Shown: piece by piece, positions 1 through 7,567 of the stretch
Position numbering within the stretch: position 1 is the first letter of the stretch
How the letters are laid out: each line of letters starts with the position of its first letter
Assembly: GCA_028289745.1 (NCBI GenBank)
Contig: JANQOD010000312.1
Coordinates: forward strand, 1 to 7,567
Length of the DNA: 7,567 nucleotides
Direction: 5' to 3'
Source of the DNA: Allomuricauda sp.
Lineage (GTDB): Bacteria > Bacteroidota > Bacteroidia > Flavobacteriales > Flavobacteriaceae
The notes under the pieces: generated by a model
What the model was told of the DNA's origin: nothing
The model's input: the letters and a program-made list of their open reading frames with translations, nothing else
Databases searched by the model: none
Position numbers and translations under genes: made by a program

Positions 1-1056
1 AAAATAAGGATGCGACCGTTCTACGGTGGTCAGCCCATAGGGCGCATAAAACGCGGCGGTATCCAACACTTTGTACCAAGCCAGACTATATTTTGAATCA
101 TCGGAGGGAAGATTGAAGTACCAAGGTGTATAACCGATCAATTCGCGAATGCCTATAGGCCTGTCATTTTCGGTGTAATCACGCGGAAGCTGTGAAAAAA
201 AATTCAAAGAATCGTTCCATAGACGATGCTCAACCAAATATTTCAGCTGGGCGGCTTTTTCACCAAAAATGTTTGCAACGCTATCACGTTCAAGACGGGA
301 AGCCATCGTCGCAATGGCCTTTGCGTCACCGTACATATAGCTGTTTATGGTAGGTCGTGCCGCCAAGGCACTGAACTTTTCCTCGCCGTCATTGATGATC
401 CGGCCACCTGCACTGAGTTCCATGCCATCCATATTATCATTCTGCCAGAACAGGCGGTCGGGTGCATCACGCCGTTCGCGCTCCCATCCTTCATAATTGG
501 CAATCAGGTTGTCGAGATGCTTTTTTAAATAGACCGTGTCTTTGTGAACTTTAGCAAAACCAAGCATGGCATCGGCCACCCAGAAGCTATATTTTCTGGT
601 ATTGTCGGCCTCTGTTAACCAGTAGTCAACATAGTCCCTTATATACACATCGTTTTTTAACCATCTGCCCTCGTAAATATGGTAAGCGGCCGGACAATTA
701 ATCGTATTGTACTTGCCCGACCAAGAAACCTTTGGCAGAAATTCGGTGATTACAAACCCATTTGGTGTTTTTTTGAGGTGCTTTCTGAACGTCCACCAGC
801 GAAAATAATAGGTCTTTTGAAGAGTGGTATCGGGAAGGTCAACCAATGGAATGTTGGCCTTCAGAAAAGCTATGGCCGAATCATTTGGTATGTATTGCCG
901 ATAGCGTTCATTGTCATCTTGATTGAATTTTTTGAAATAATGAACATAGTGACCAAAATGTAAAACTGAATCTGAGGGCATCTGGTCGTTACAGGAGAGT
1001 AGCAACCAAAATGTTATATATAACATGGTTGCCTTTTGTGCCCTTCCATAACCCAT
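1..1056 (-). CDS. MGH1-like / GH63-related glycoside hydrolase lipoprotein, 3' end off the window
   Basis: The frame is open without a stop from the ATG at 1056-1054 to the left edge, giving 352 residues; the C-terminal part is missing. The N-terminus is a lipoprotein signal: R5 and K8, a hydrophobic stretch, then LLLSC with the lipidated cysteine at 22. An inner Met11 is less likely as start because it loses the positive n-region. Motifs seen: RWWTFRKH (86-93), KYNTINC (115-121), HIYEGRW (126-132), FWVADAM (158-164), WQNDNMDGME (204-213), GYTPWYFNLP (308-317) and YGLTTVERSHPYF (340-352). These match, from memory, the MGH1-like (alpha/alpha)6-barrel glycosidases related to GH63. By analogy D210 may be the catalytic acid; the catalytic base should lie beyond the edge. 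The substrate cannot be told. The gene begins 10 nt after the GH2 stop, behind a modest AAAAGGAA ribosome site, so it is probably the third gene of the operon. Family assignment is fairly sure, activity is not. Confidence 0.85.
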   Translation of the reverse strand, partial: MGYGRAQKATMLYITFWLLLSCNDQMPSDSVLHFGHYVHYFKKFNQDDNERYRQYIPNDSAIAFLKANIPLVDLPDTTLQKTYYFRWWTFRKHLKKTPNGFVITEFLPKVSWSGKYNTINCPAAYHIYEGRWLKNDVYIRDYVDYWLTEADNTRKYSFWVADAMLGFAKVHKDTVYLKKHLDNLIANYEGWERERRDAPDRLFWQNDNMDGMELSAGGRIINDGEEKFSALAARPTINSYMYGDAKAIATMASRLERDSVANIFGEKAAQLKYLVEHRLWNDSLNFFSQLPRDYTENDRPIGIRELIGYTPWYFNLPSDDSKYSLAWYKVLDTAAFYAPYGLTTVERSHPYF

Positions 1057-1066
1057 GATTCCTTTT

Positions 1067-2878
1067 TTATTTTTCGTTCAATACCTCGATTACCCCACGA
1101 TTTGCCTGTCGTACGGTATCGATGCTTAGCTTGTCTACCCTTCGATCGTAGGTCATCAGTCCGTTGACCTCGCCCTCAACGTCTGTTGTCTGTGTGTAGA
1201 TGGCAGCTGAAAAACCTCCTATCACCAATTTTTTTAAAATACGGGCGTACTTAACATATTCGTCGGTCACCTCTTTGGAGTTTTTAAACTTTACATAGCC
1301 CCAGTTTTTACCTTGTTGCCAAAGATGACCTTCCAAGGGCAGCCCGATACCACCATACTCGCCCAAAACCGTCACACGATCCGCATCGTACAGATATAGG
1401 TCTGGTTCAGGATAATTGTGAAGATCTAAAATATCACCTGTTTTGATATGATTGCCCCCACTGGCCGAATTGACCAGGCGCGAGGGGTCATGGTTTTTGG
1501 TCCAAGCAGTGATTTCCTCAGTCTTGAACTGGCCCCAAGCTTCATTGAAAGGCACCCAGACCACTATACTGGGATATGAATATAGAAAGTCGATGATTTC
1601 TTGCCATTCGGTTCTGTAGATTTTTTCTGATTCGGGAGTTCGCTGAAACTCATTGCCATCAAACATTTTCTTGTTCTGCCATCCATTGCTTCGGTCACCA
1701 TTGGGCATATCTTGCCAAACCAACATACCAATTTCATCACAGTGCCTATACCACCGCTGGGGTTCGACCTTTACATGTTTTCGAATCATATTAAAACCGT
1801 ATTCTTTGGTCTTGATGATATCGTGTTTTAATGCATCGTCTGTAGGAGCGGTATAAAGCCCATCGGGCCACCAGCCCTGATCCAAGGTGCCGAACTGAAA
1901 ATAATCTTCATTGTTCAGCTGCATCCTCATGATTCCGTTCTCATCTTTCTTAGTGGAGATTTTGCGCATCGCGAAATAGCTCTTTATCTCATCCACGACT
2001 TTTTCATCACGTAACAATCGAACGGTCATATCATACAGAAAAGGCGATTCAGGACTCCATAATTTCGGATTCATCAGTTTTACCTCTACTTCTTCGCTGG
2101 CGGAAGCCCTTGTTTGTACCACTTTCGTTTGCCCATCGAACACCACAATTTCGATGATATCACCATATAATGCCCCATGAAGATCACCCGAAACCTTCAC
2201 AGCCTTTAAATCGATATCAGGAGTGGTTTTGAGGGCATTTATACGGGTATCGGGAACGGGTTCTAACCAGACTGTCTGCCAAATGCCGGTTACGGGAGTG
2301 TACCAAATGCCCTTTGGATCGTTCACCTGTTTGCCCCGAGGTTGTGGACCATCACTGGTTGGATCCCAGACCCTTACTGTCAATTTCTGGTTTTCTAAGG
2401 CCAAAAACGGGGAAATATCAAAAGAGAACGGGGCATATCCCCCCAAATGGGAACCTATTTTAATATCGTTCAGCCACACATCCGCTTTCCAGTCAACCGC
2501 TCCAAAATGCAACAGAATGGATTCATGCCGCCAATTCTGGGAAACCGTAAACCTTGTTTCGTACCAGACCTCCTTGTCTGAACCGACTTGCTTCATCACT
2601 CCCGAAAGACTGGATTCAACAGGAAAAGGAACCAAAATTTTGCCATCAAATTTTTGGGGCTTTGGGCTTCCATACTCTGTAATGGCATACTCCCAAAGTC
2701 CATTTAAGCTTTTCCAATCGGTACGTACCATAATCGGTCTTGGATATTCGGGCAGTGGATTTTCTGGATTGACTTGGCCGGCCCATGGGGTCTTTATCTT
2801 CTCCCCTGCGGGTTTCCATTGTGCAGATACCGTGGAGATGATCAAAAGTGCCAGAAAAAAAAACCTTCTTTTTGCCAT
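1067..2878 (-). CDS. Secreted GH2-type glycoside hydrolase (beta-galactosidase/glucuronidase superfamily)
   Basis: Complete 603-residue protein. A type I signal peptide (MAKRR, a hydrophobic core, then STVSA with likely cleavage near residue 19) sends it to the periplasm or outside. It lacks a lipobox, unlike both neighbours. The order fits GH2: a jelly-roll sugar-binding domain (about 45-205, with WYETRF, GAVDW, VWLND, GGYAPF and GIWQTVW), an Ig-like domain (about 213-305) and a TIM barrel (about 310-600). The predicted acid/base is E446 in VPFNEAWGQ and the predicted nucleophile E507 in GEYGG. Other family marks are GFNMIRKHVKVEP (361-373), CDEIGMLVWQDMP (380-392) and TTDVEGEVNGLMTYDRR (564-580). 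It is shorter than LacZ-type enzymes and ends just after the barrel. GH2 acts on several beta-linked sugars (galactose, glucuronic acid, mannose) and on alpha-L-arabinopyranose, so the substrate is open. The start lies 8 nt after the GH127-like stop, without a clear Shine-Dalgarno, which suggests cotranscription. Confidence 0.93.
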   Translation of the reverse strand: MAKRRFFFLALLIISTVSAQWKPAGEKIKTPWAGQVNPENPLPEYPRPIMVRTDWKSLNGLWEYAITEYGSPKPQKFDGKILVPFPVESSLSGVMKQVGSDKEVWYETRFTVSQNWRHESILLHFGAVDWKADVWLNDIKIGSHLGGYAPFSFDISPFLALENQKLTVRVWDPTSDGPQPRGKQVNDPKGIWYTPVTGIWQTVWLEPVPDTRINALKTTPDIDLKAVKVSGDLHGALYGDIIEIVVFDGQTKVVQTRASASEEVEVKLMNPKLWSPESPFLYDMTVRLLRDEKVVDEIKSYFAMRKISTKKDENGIMRMQLNNEDYFQFGTLDQGWWPDGLYTAPTDDALKHDIIKTKEYGFNMIRKHVKVEPQRWYRHCDEIGMLVWQDMPNGDRSNGWQNKKMFDGNEFQRTPESEKIYRTEWQEIIDFLYSYPSIVVWVPFNEAWGQFKTEEITAWTKNHDPSRLVNSASGGNHIKTGDILDLHNYPEPDLYLYDADRVTVLGEYGGIGLPLEGHLWQQGKNWGYVKFKNSKEVTDEYVKYARILKKLVIGGFSAAIYTQTTDVEGEVNGLMTYDRRVDKLSIDTVRQANRGVIEVLNEK

Positions 2879-2886
2879 GTCGTTAT

Positions 2887-5022
2887 CTATTTCAGGTTAT
2901 ATGTAGGAAATTCGGTAATTCGCAAGGTGGTGCAACCATAGGGTACCAAGGTTATCTCTTCTTTTTTGATGCCTTCACCATAATCGCCGTCCCAGTAATA
3001 GCCATCCCAAAAACCGGGAAAGACGGGTGCCCCATTGACTTCCTTCCACTCGGGAACTTTCACCCCCGTCAGTCGGATCTCTAGCGGAGCATTTTCAAGA
3101 TTCCATGGATAACGGCCATCCCACTTGTTTTCAATGATCTGAGCCGACTCTGGCAGGTTGTCCAATTCAGATTGTATCAGGCCATAATTCCAGTCACTGG
3201 TTGCATAGACTTCATTGAACTCCCTATAAATATCGCCCCGGTTTTTTTTCCTTTCTTCATGGGTTACTTTTAGGGCATAGACCAAGGGACCCCTTTCAAC
3301 GGCGGTTGAAAACTCATGCCATATAGAAGTCGTTATGGTCATGGGCATTTTCAGAGTTACCTTGTCTCCGTTCTGCCATTGTCGTTCAATAACGGCGACC
3401 TGGTTTTCAACTGAGACCTCAGCCGGGTCGCCGTTTACCAATATTTCTGCATTTTTTGACCACGAAGGAATGCGCAAATGAAAGGGAAAGCTGGCCACCC
3501 TATCAAGTGAGAACTCAAAATCAACATTTTCTTTAAACGGAAAACCTGTGGTTTCGGTTATTGTCAAGTTTACACTATCGGCCACTAACAGCGATACCTT
3601 GGCGGGCGCGTACATGAGGGCCGCCGCCCCACCATCGGGTGTGGCATAAAATAGGTTTTGCACGAACTTGGGCCATGATTGGTGCATATTCGTGGTACAG
3701 CAAGGGTAACCTGAAAGTGTTCCGAACACAAAATCGGTTCCTTTGTGGGAATTGGTTTGAAACGAAGTTTCCAATCGGTCGCTCAATTCAATCTGGTTTG
3801 CGGCCTGAAAATATTGCCTTGTGGTAAAATCGTCAGAAGCCTGTGGGGGCAATGCATTATAGGCAATTCTTTCGAGCAGGTCGGCAAACTCCATATCGCC
3901 TGTTATCTTAATGATGCTCTCTAACGAGAACATTCCCTCTGAAATCGAGCAGAACTCCACCCCTTGTACCGGGTTGGTGCCATGAAGCGGTTCATCGCCC
4001 CCATACATACCTTGTGGCTGTCCATGGTATTTCTTGATATCTTTCAAGGCCTTTTTTACGGCCTCGACATAATGCTGTTCATGGCTTTTTTGATAATATA
4101 TGATGGGAGCCTTCAACCCTTGCGCCAGATTTACGGTATGGATGCCCCCCAACTTTGACACGGTCAAGTCGTTGATTTCGGTAGAATCGAAGGGATATCT
4201 CTTCAATTGGGTATAATGCCAAGGTGTTGTTGGGTCATTGTAATTTTCTTCGTTGGTAAAAATGGTCGTCCACGGAAAAGTCTGATCTTGTATAATCTCG
4301 CCCAGGTCCAATAGAAAATCATCACCCGTTATATTGTAGAGCCAGTACACTACCTGCAGGTTATCGGCCCCACGCCGGTTCGCCCACAAGGTCAAATGAT
4401 CCAAAGGGCTAATGGGAAGCTCTTTCAGTTGATATTTGAAGTATTTGGTCAGTACATCGATGACGCGTTCATCGCCGGTGGCATCATAATATTGCTGCAA
4501 AACTTTGAGCATCACCATTTTTGGCCACCAATCTTTGCGATTGCCCCGTTGCAATCCTCTTTCAGGCTCGGGTTCGGTTTCGAAAGGAACAGGACCAATA
4601 TACCCTTCTTCAGTTTGGTTGTTCAGCACCCACTCGACCCATGGCCGCATCTTTTTCTTAAGTGCTTCGTCATCTAAAATGTAGGCGAGGGGCAACAGTC
4701 CATCAATCCAATACGGACCTCTTTCCCAACCATCGCCATCGCCCCCCAACCAACCGTTTCTTGGGCCTACCACCTCTGGATAAATGCTGTCGAGGTTGCC
4801 GGTCATGCCGTTGGCCATGTGCCTTAGCTGCTCTTTTAGCCAGCCCTCGGGCTTGATATTCCCCAAAGGAAGCTCTAGATAGGCCATGGGTTTTAAAGGA
4901 CTGCGATTCTGCAAGTAAAGAGTGGCCGATCGCGAATCATCTGTTCGGCCATCGTTTTCTTTTTTATTGTTGCAGGAGAACAAAAAGAACAAGCACAATG
5001 AGATAAGGGAAATAACTTTCAT
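2887..5022 (-). CDS. GH127-like (DUF1680) beta-L-arabinofuranosidase lipoprotein
   Basis: Complete 711-residue protein. The N-terminus is a lipoprotein signal (MKVISLISL... LFSC, lipidated Cys17) followed by a charged linker (NNKKEND), so it should be anchored in the outer membrane, possibly facing outward. The body matches the DUF1680/GH127 family: an N-terminal (alpha/alpha)6 barrel (about 45-455; GGDGDGWERGPYWIDGLLPL at 93-112) and C-terminal beta-sandwich domains (ERGPLVYAL 576-584; LVPYGCTTLRI 692-702). In the family member HypBA1 of Bifidobacterium longum, a Zn-bound cysteine is the nucleophile and one Glu and three Cys line the metal site. Here E356-F-C358 and C441-C442 in GYPCCTTN match that set, with C441 the expected nucleophile and E344 a possible acid/base, less certain. 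Known relatives release beta-L-arabinofuranose; GH146 and other relatives cannot be excluded. It is the first gene of the operon, 45-50 nt behind a good promoter; the ATG has an AT-rich leader and no Shine-Dalgarno. Confidence 0.92.
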   Translation of the reverse strand: MKVISLISLCLFFLFSCNNKKENDGRTDDSRSATLYLQNRSPLKPMAYLELPLGNIKPEGWLKEQLRHMANGMTGNLDSIYPEVVGPRNGWLGGDGDGWERGPYWIDGLLPLAYILDDEALKKKMRPWVEWVLNNQTEEGYIGPVPFETEPEPERGLQRGNRKDWWPKMVMLKVLQQYYDATGDERVIDVLTKYFKYQLKELPISPLDHLTLWANRRGADNLQVVYWLYNITGDDFLLDLGEIIQDQTFPWTTIFTNEENYNDPTTPWHYTQLKRYPFDSTEINDLTVSKLGGIHTVNLAQGLKAPIIYYQKSHEQHYVEAVKKALKDIKKYHGQPQGMYGGDEPLHGTNPVQGVEFCSISEGMFSLESIIKITGDMEFADLLERIAYNALPPQASDDFTTRQYFQAANQIELSDRLETSFQTNSHKGTDFVFGTLSGYPCCTTNMHQSWPKFVQNLFYATPDGGAAALMYAPAKVSLLVADSVNLTITETTGFPFKENVDFEFSLDRVASFPFHLRIPSWSKNAEILVNGDPAEVSVENQVAVIERQWQNGDKVTLKMPMTITTSIWHEFSTAVERGPLVYALKVTHEERKKNRGDIYREFNEVYATSDWNYGLIQSELDNLPESAQIIENKWDGRYPWNLENAPLEIRLTGVKVPEWKEVNGAPVFPGFWDGYYWDGDYGEGIKKEEITLVPYGCTTLRITEFPTYNLK

Positions 5023-5073
5023 TACTAATCGTATGTTTGGTTAATTAATGGCAGTGTTTTGGTTCATGATTAA

Positions 5074-5104
5074 TAAATGTACAAAATACGTTTAATATTG
5101 CAAA
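5074..5104 (-). promoter_or_regulatory. Bacteroidota-type promoter for the glycosidase operon
   Basis: On the minus strand TTTG (5104-5101) is followed after exactly 19 nt by TACATTTA (5081-5074). The known Bacteroidota sigma-70 pattern is TTTG near -33 and TAnnTTTG near -7, about 19 nt apart, so only the last base of the -7 box differs. Transcription would begin about 5067-5070 and leave a leader of about 45 nt before the GH127-like ATG at 5022. The TTTG box uses the last T bases of a T8 run, so it overlaps the terminator-like element just upstream. Confidence 0.55.
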
Positions 5105-5140
5105 AAAAACATGCTACGCCGCCTTATCCCATACGTAATG
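5102..5140 (-). terminator. Possible weak intrinsic terminator after the UnbV gene
   Basis: Reading the minus strand, CATTACG (5140-5134) can pair with CGTA-GC-ATG (5118-5110): four plus three base pairs with a two-base bulge and a 15-nt loop, followed directly by eight T (5109-5102). It sits 25 nt beyond the UnbV stop. The stem is short and AT-rich with a long loop, so termination may be poor; the T tract is the stronger part of the evidence. Confidence 0.3.
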
Positions 5141-5165
5141 AAATCTGATTGATCGGCCTACTTTT

Positions 5166-7567
5166 TCACCATGCCCTGTAAGCAAAGACCTTTACCCCTT
5201 CATTGTTTCTGCTCACAATTACAAATTTGGTACCGTTGGGCCCACGCAGCACTTTGATGTCTCTAGATTCACCATCTACCACGAAGCCAGATACGGCGTG
5301 GGACAACTCTCTAAAATTTCCATCTTGGTCAGGAGACAAATAGGTTCCATAGGCGGCATCAGACCGACCCATCGCCGGATGGTTGCCAAAAAAGTTGCCC
5401 ACGACCAACACATCGATCTGGCCATCATCATTAAAATCATCGGAAACAAAGCCATTGATCGCTGAAAATTGTACTACTTCGGGCAGGGAATGCAGTTTGT
5501 ATCGCCCCTCTTCTTTGATAAGGTATGAGGAAGCCAACGTCTGTACTTGAGCATGGTGTCCTTTTTTTAACTGTTCTTCGGGAAATATCTCAGAAAACGA
5601 GCTGTTGGCAAATTTTTCATAGGTGCGATAGCTTCGTTTGACGTTAACAATCTGATCTGCCAAAAGATCCAGCCCTGCGTACGGCCATCGTTTTTCATTT
5701 TTATAATAGGAGATAATGGGATCTGTGCTCAGGTTGCCATCAAAATCATGTATATAGATATCAATGGGCTGTTCGATAGAGGCCTGTAAGTTTGAGTTCA
5801 GGCCAAGATTGCCCAACAGCACCTCTTCTTGGCCATCTCCATTCAAATCGGCCAAGTCTACAGTATTCCACCAACCAGCGGTGTTCTCAAGTTGTTTTCG
5901 TTCAATGGTGCCCCCATAAAAGCCATAGATGGTAATGGGCATCCATTCGCCCACTATAAGCAGTTCTTTTTGGTCTTCGTTCCATACCGCATCGGTGACC
6001 ATGCCAATACTTCCACGGTGTTCGAGCAGTGAAATAGAAGCATCTACAAATTTACCATTGCCCCGATTCAGGAAAAACTTGCTTGCCGCCGGAAGCCCAT
6101 ATTTGGTCGGATATGCCCGATTGCCTACAAACAAATCCATAAGGCCATCTTCATTCATATCAAAGGGCACGGCACACGATCCATTGAACTCGGTGTTTGG
6201 TATTTGGTAGTTCTCGACATACGAAAAATGACCATTGCCGTTATTGGTATAGAGCCTGTCTTTTAGCACCTCGCCCTTGAACACCTGCCCCCCTCCACTG
6301 ACCACATATAGATCCAGGTCGCCATCGGCGTCGGCATCAAAAAAAGTGGCCGCAGTATCTTCATGCACCCAATGTTTGTCAAAGATGGGGATCTTCTTTT
6401 TTGAAAAAACGGTGCTGCCACCACTGTTCTGTATATACAAAGCGCCTGCCTGGCCTTTGGCACCTCCGATATAGAAATCATCCAACCCATCATTGTTAAC
6501 ATCGCCCACCGCCATCTTCGGACCTTCAGTGGACAATGTGCGTGGAATCAATTTCTCGATATGAAAATTGGTAAAGACATCTTCTTGATGCACAAAATCA
6601 ATGCCCGAAGATTTGCCGATGTCTGTGAGTATGGTAGTTTTTTCCCTTTCAGGTCGGGAGGTGACGGGTGAAGCGTCTTTCCATGACAGTTGCAGCTTGT
6701 CATTGGTTTCAATATTGGCCAAGGTCTGTTGGCGTCCATCGGGCCAAAGCACCTTGAGTGAATCTAGGTTTTGAGCAGTTCCCAATCCGAAATGAACAGT
6801 ATTCGAATGCTTGCTGGACAACCACCCACTGGTCGGCTTGTTTTCTTGCATTTGCCGCTTTCCATTCACAAAAACCGCAATGCGTGTTCCGATGCCCCAT
6901 TTGTTTTTTGGGTTTCCGTTCAGTTGTACCAAAAGATACCGCGCACTGTCTTTTTTCGAAGTGTTGTTCTCATAGACCGTGGCCCTTTCGTTTAAATTAT
7001 TGGTTACGATATCCAAATCACCATCATTGTCTAGATCCAATACAAGGGCACCGTTTGAAAAACCCTTTTTACCCAACCCCCACTCTGCTGCCCTATTGGT
7101 GAATTTGCCGGTTTCATTGGCAAAAGCATAATTTACGGCTGAACCTTCGGGCATTTTTTGTAGACCCTCCATAGGCGACAGACTGTCCATTTCAATTTCA
7201 TTTGCCGTATAGTTGGTAAAGTCAAGGTCGTTGGGCCTTCACGGAATGCCATTGGTAATATATAGGTCTTTAAGCCCATTATTGTCTAAATCCCCGAAAA
7301 TCGCCCCCCAGCTCCAATCGGTCGCCTCCAACCCTTTCAACTGCGCGATCTCACTGAACACCACCTTAGCCGGCTCGAGCAATTTACCCCGGTTCAGCTG
7401 TAACATGTTTCGGGAATATTGATAGTGATAGCCAAAATCGAGCTTATAGTTGAAAATGTCATATGGATCAACACCTGCCGATCGTTTCAGAACCACCTCA
7501 TCTTCTGGCTTCATGTCTAAAGTGAAGATATCCATCCATCCATCGTTGTTGATATCGGCGATATCAG
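5166..7567 (-). pseudogene. FG-GAP/VCBS-repeat protein with ASPIC/UnbV domain, interrupted by one in-frame TGA; 5' end off the window
   Basis: One frame runs from the right edge to the TGA at 5168-5166, about 800 codons, broken only by a TGA at 7241-7239. The upstream piece (at least 108 residues) ends YITNGIP; the downstream piece resumes RPNDLDF in the same frame. A gene finder would restart at the ATG at 7190 (674 aa), but that Met lies inside the conserved region and has no ribosome site. Numbered from it: FG-GAP motifs with DxDxDG-like, calcium-loop character at LDLDNDGDLDIV (51-62), VGDVNNDGLDDFYIGG (228-243), FFDADADGDLDLYV (283-296), PFDMNEDGLMDLFVG (342-356), LADLNGDGQEEVLLGN (446-461) and DDFNDDGQIDVLVVGNF (584-600), plus one before the break (DIADINNDGWMDIF). 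The ASPIC/UnbV domain is at about 84-170 (GIGTRI, WLSSKHSNTVHFGLG, LKVLWPDG). Such proteins form beta-propellers, are usually exported, and often accompany SusC/SusD genes; their role is unknown. The N-terminal export signal is not visible. Family identity is firm; whether the gene is dead, misread or read through is open. Confidence 0.8.
7239..7241 (-). other. In-frame TGA stop inside the UnbV/FG-GAP gene
   Basis: The minus-strand codons read ATT CCG TGA AGG CCC AAC GAC (I P stop R P N D). From memory the family usually has NGI-x-RRPNDLD here, so the TGA replaces the first arginine. A single C-to-T change from CGA would create it. The frame before and after is the same, and both sides keep family motifs, so there is no frameshift. 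TGA also ends this gene at 5168-5166 and tryptophan is encoded by TGG throughout, so general TGA reassignment is not supported. Confidence 0.85.

Noticed and set aside
226..963. Two plus-strand open frames (226-528 and 679-963) in a region where no complete minus-strand gene is closed.
   Set aside because: The minus strand is open through the whole stretch and encodes conserved glycosidase motifs; it only lacks its stop because the gene leaves the window.
2223..2906. Long plus-strand open frame (227 codons) opposite the GH2 gene.
   Set aside because: It lies wholly over the N-terminal half of a clear GH2 gene, has no recognisable domain and reads as a low-complexity shadow of the minus-strand codons.
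5041..5048. Palindrome TTAATTAA in the leader of the GH127-like gene, considered as an operator.
   Set aside because: An 8-bp AT-only palindrome is expected by chance in AT-rich intergenic DNA and has no extended symmetric flanks.
6758..7102. Plus-strand open frame of 114 codons over the UnbV region.
   Set aside because: It is a shadow of the ASPIC/UnbV domain, with a Cys- and Pro-rich composition unlike a real protein.
5166..7190. Reading the 674-codon part as a separate complete gene starting at 7190.
   Set aside because: No ribosome site or signal peptide precedes the Met, and the same-frame sequence upstream continues the family match up to the TGA.
5166..7567. Repeated Asp/Asn/Gly-rich coding segments considered as DNA repeats.
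   Set aside because: They are divergent FG-GAP protein motifs; similarity is at the amino-acid level, not as direct DNA repeats.

Overview
The window looks like part of a carbohydrate-utilisation region from a member of the Bacteroidota, probably a flavobacterium. This rests on protein family content, two Bacteroidota-style lipoprotein signals, weak or absent Shine-Dalgarno sites, and a promoter matching the Bacteroidota TTTG / TAnnTTTG pattern. No species can be named from the sequence alone. Every real gene lies on the minus strand, so transcription runs right to left. No RNA gene, transposase, integrase, CRISPR array or long repeat was seen.

Layout in transcription order. From the right edge to 5166 is a long FG-GAP/VCBS-repeat protein with an ASPIC/UnbV domain. 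Its beginning is off the window, and its frame is broken by one in-frame TGA at 7239-7241, exactly where the family normally has an arginine. A 143-bp intergenic gap (5023-5165) follows, holding a weak hairpin with a T8 tract and a good Bacteroidota promoter. Downstream are three tightly spaced genes that form an apparent operon: a lipoprotein of the DUF1680/GH127 type (beta-L-arabinofuranosidase-like, 711 aa), a secreted GH2-type glycosidase (603 aa) and, running off the left edge, a lipoprotein of the MGH1-like/GH63-related (alpha/alpha)6 glycosidase type (first 352 residues visible). The gaps between them are only 8 and 10 nt.

Working model (inference): the three enzymes are exported together to the periplasm or outer membrane and trim different linkages of one glycan, with the GH127-like protein suggesting L-arabinofuranose. 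The UnbV/FG-GAP protein is a type often found beside SusC/SusD-like systems, but no SusC, SusD or regulator is visible here. The best candidates for a second look are the nonsense codon in the UnbV gene and the unassigned substrate of the enzyme trio. I found no convincing evidence for a wholly new kind of system.
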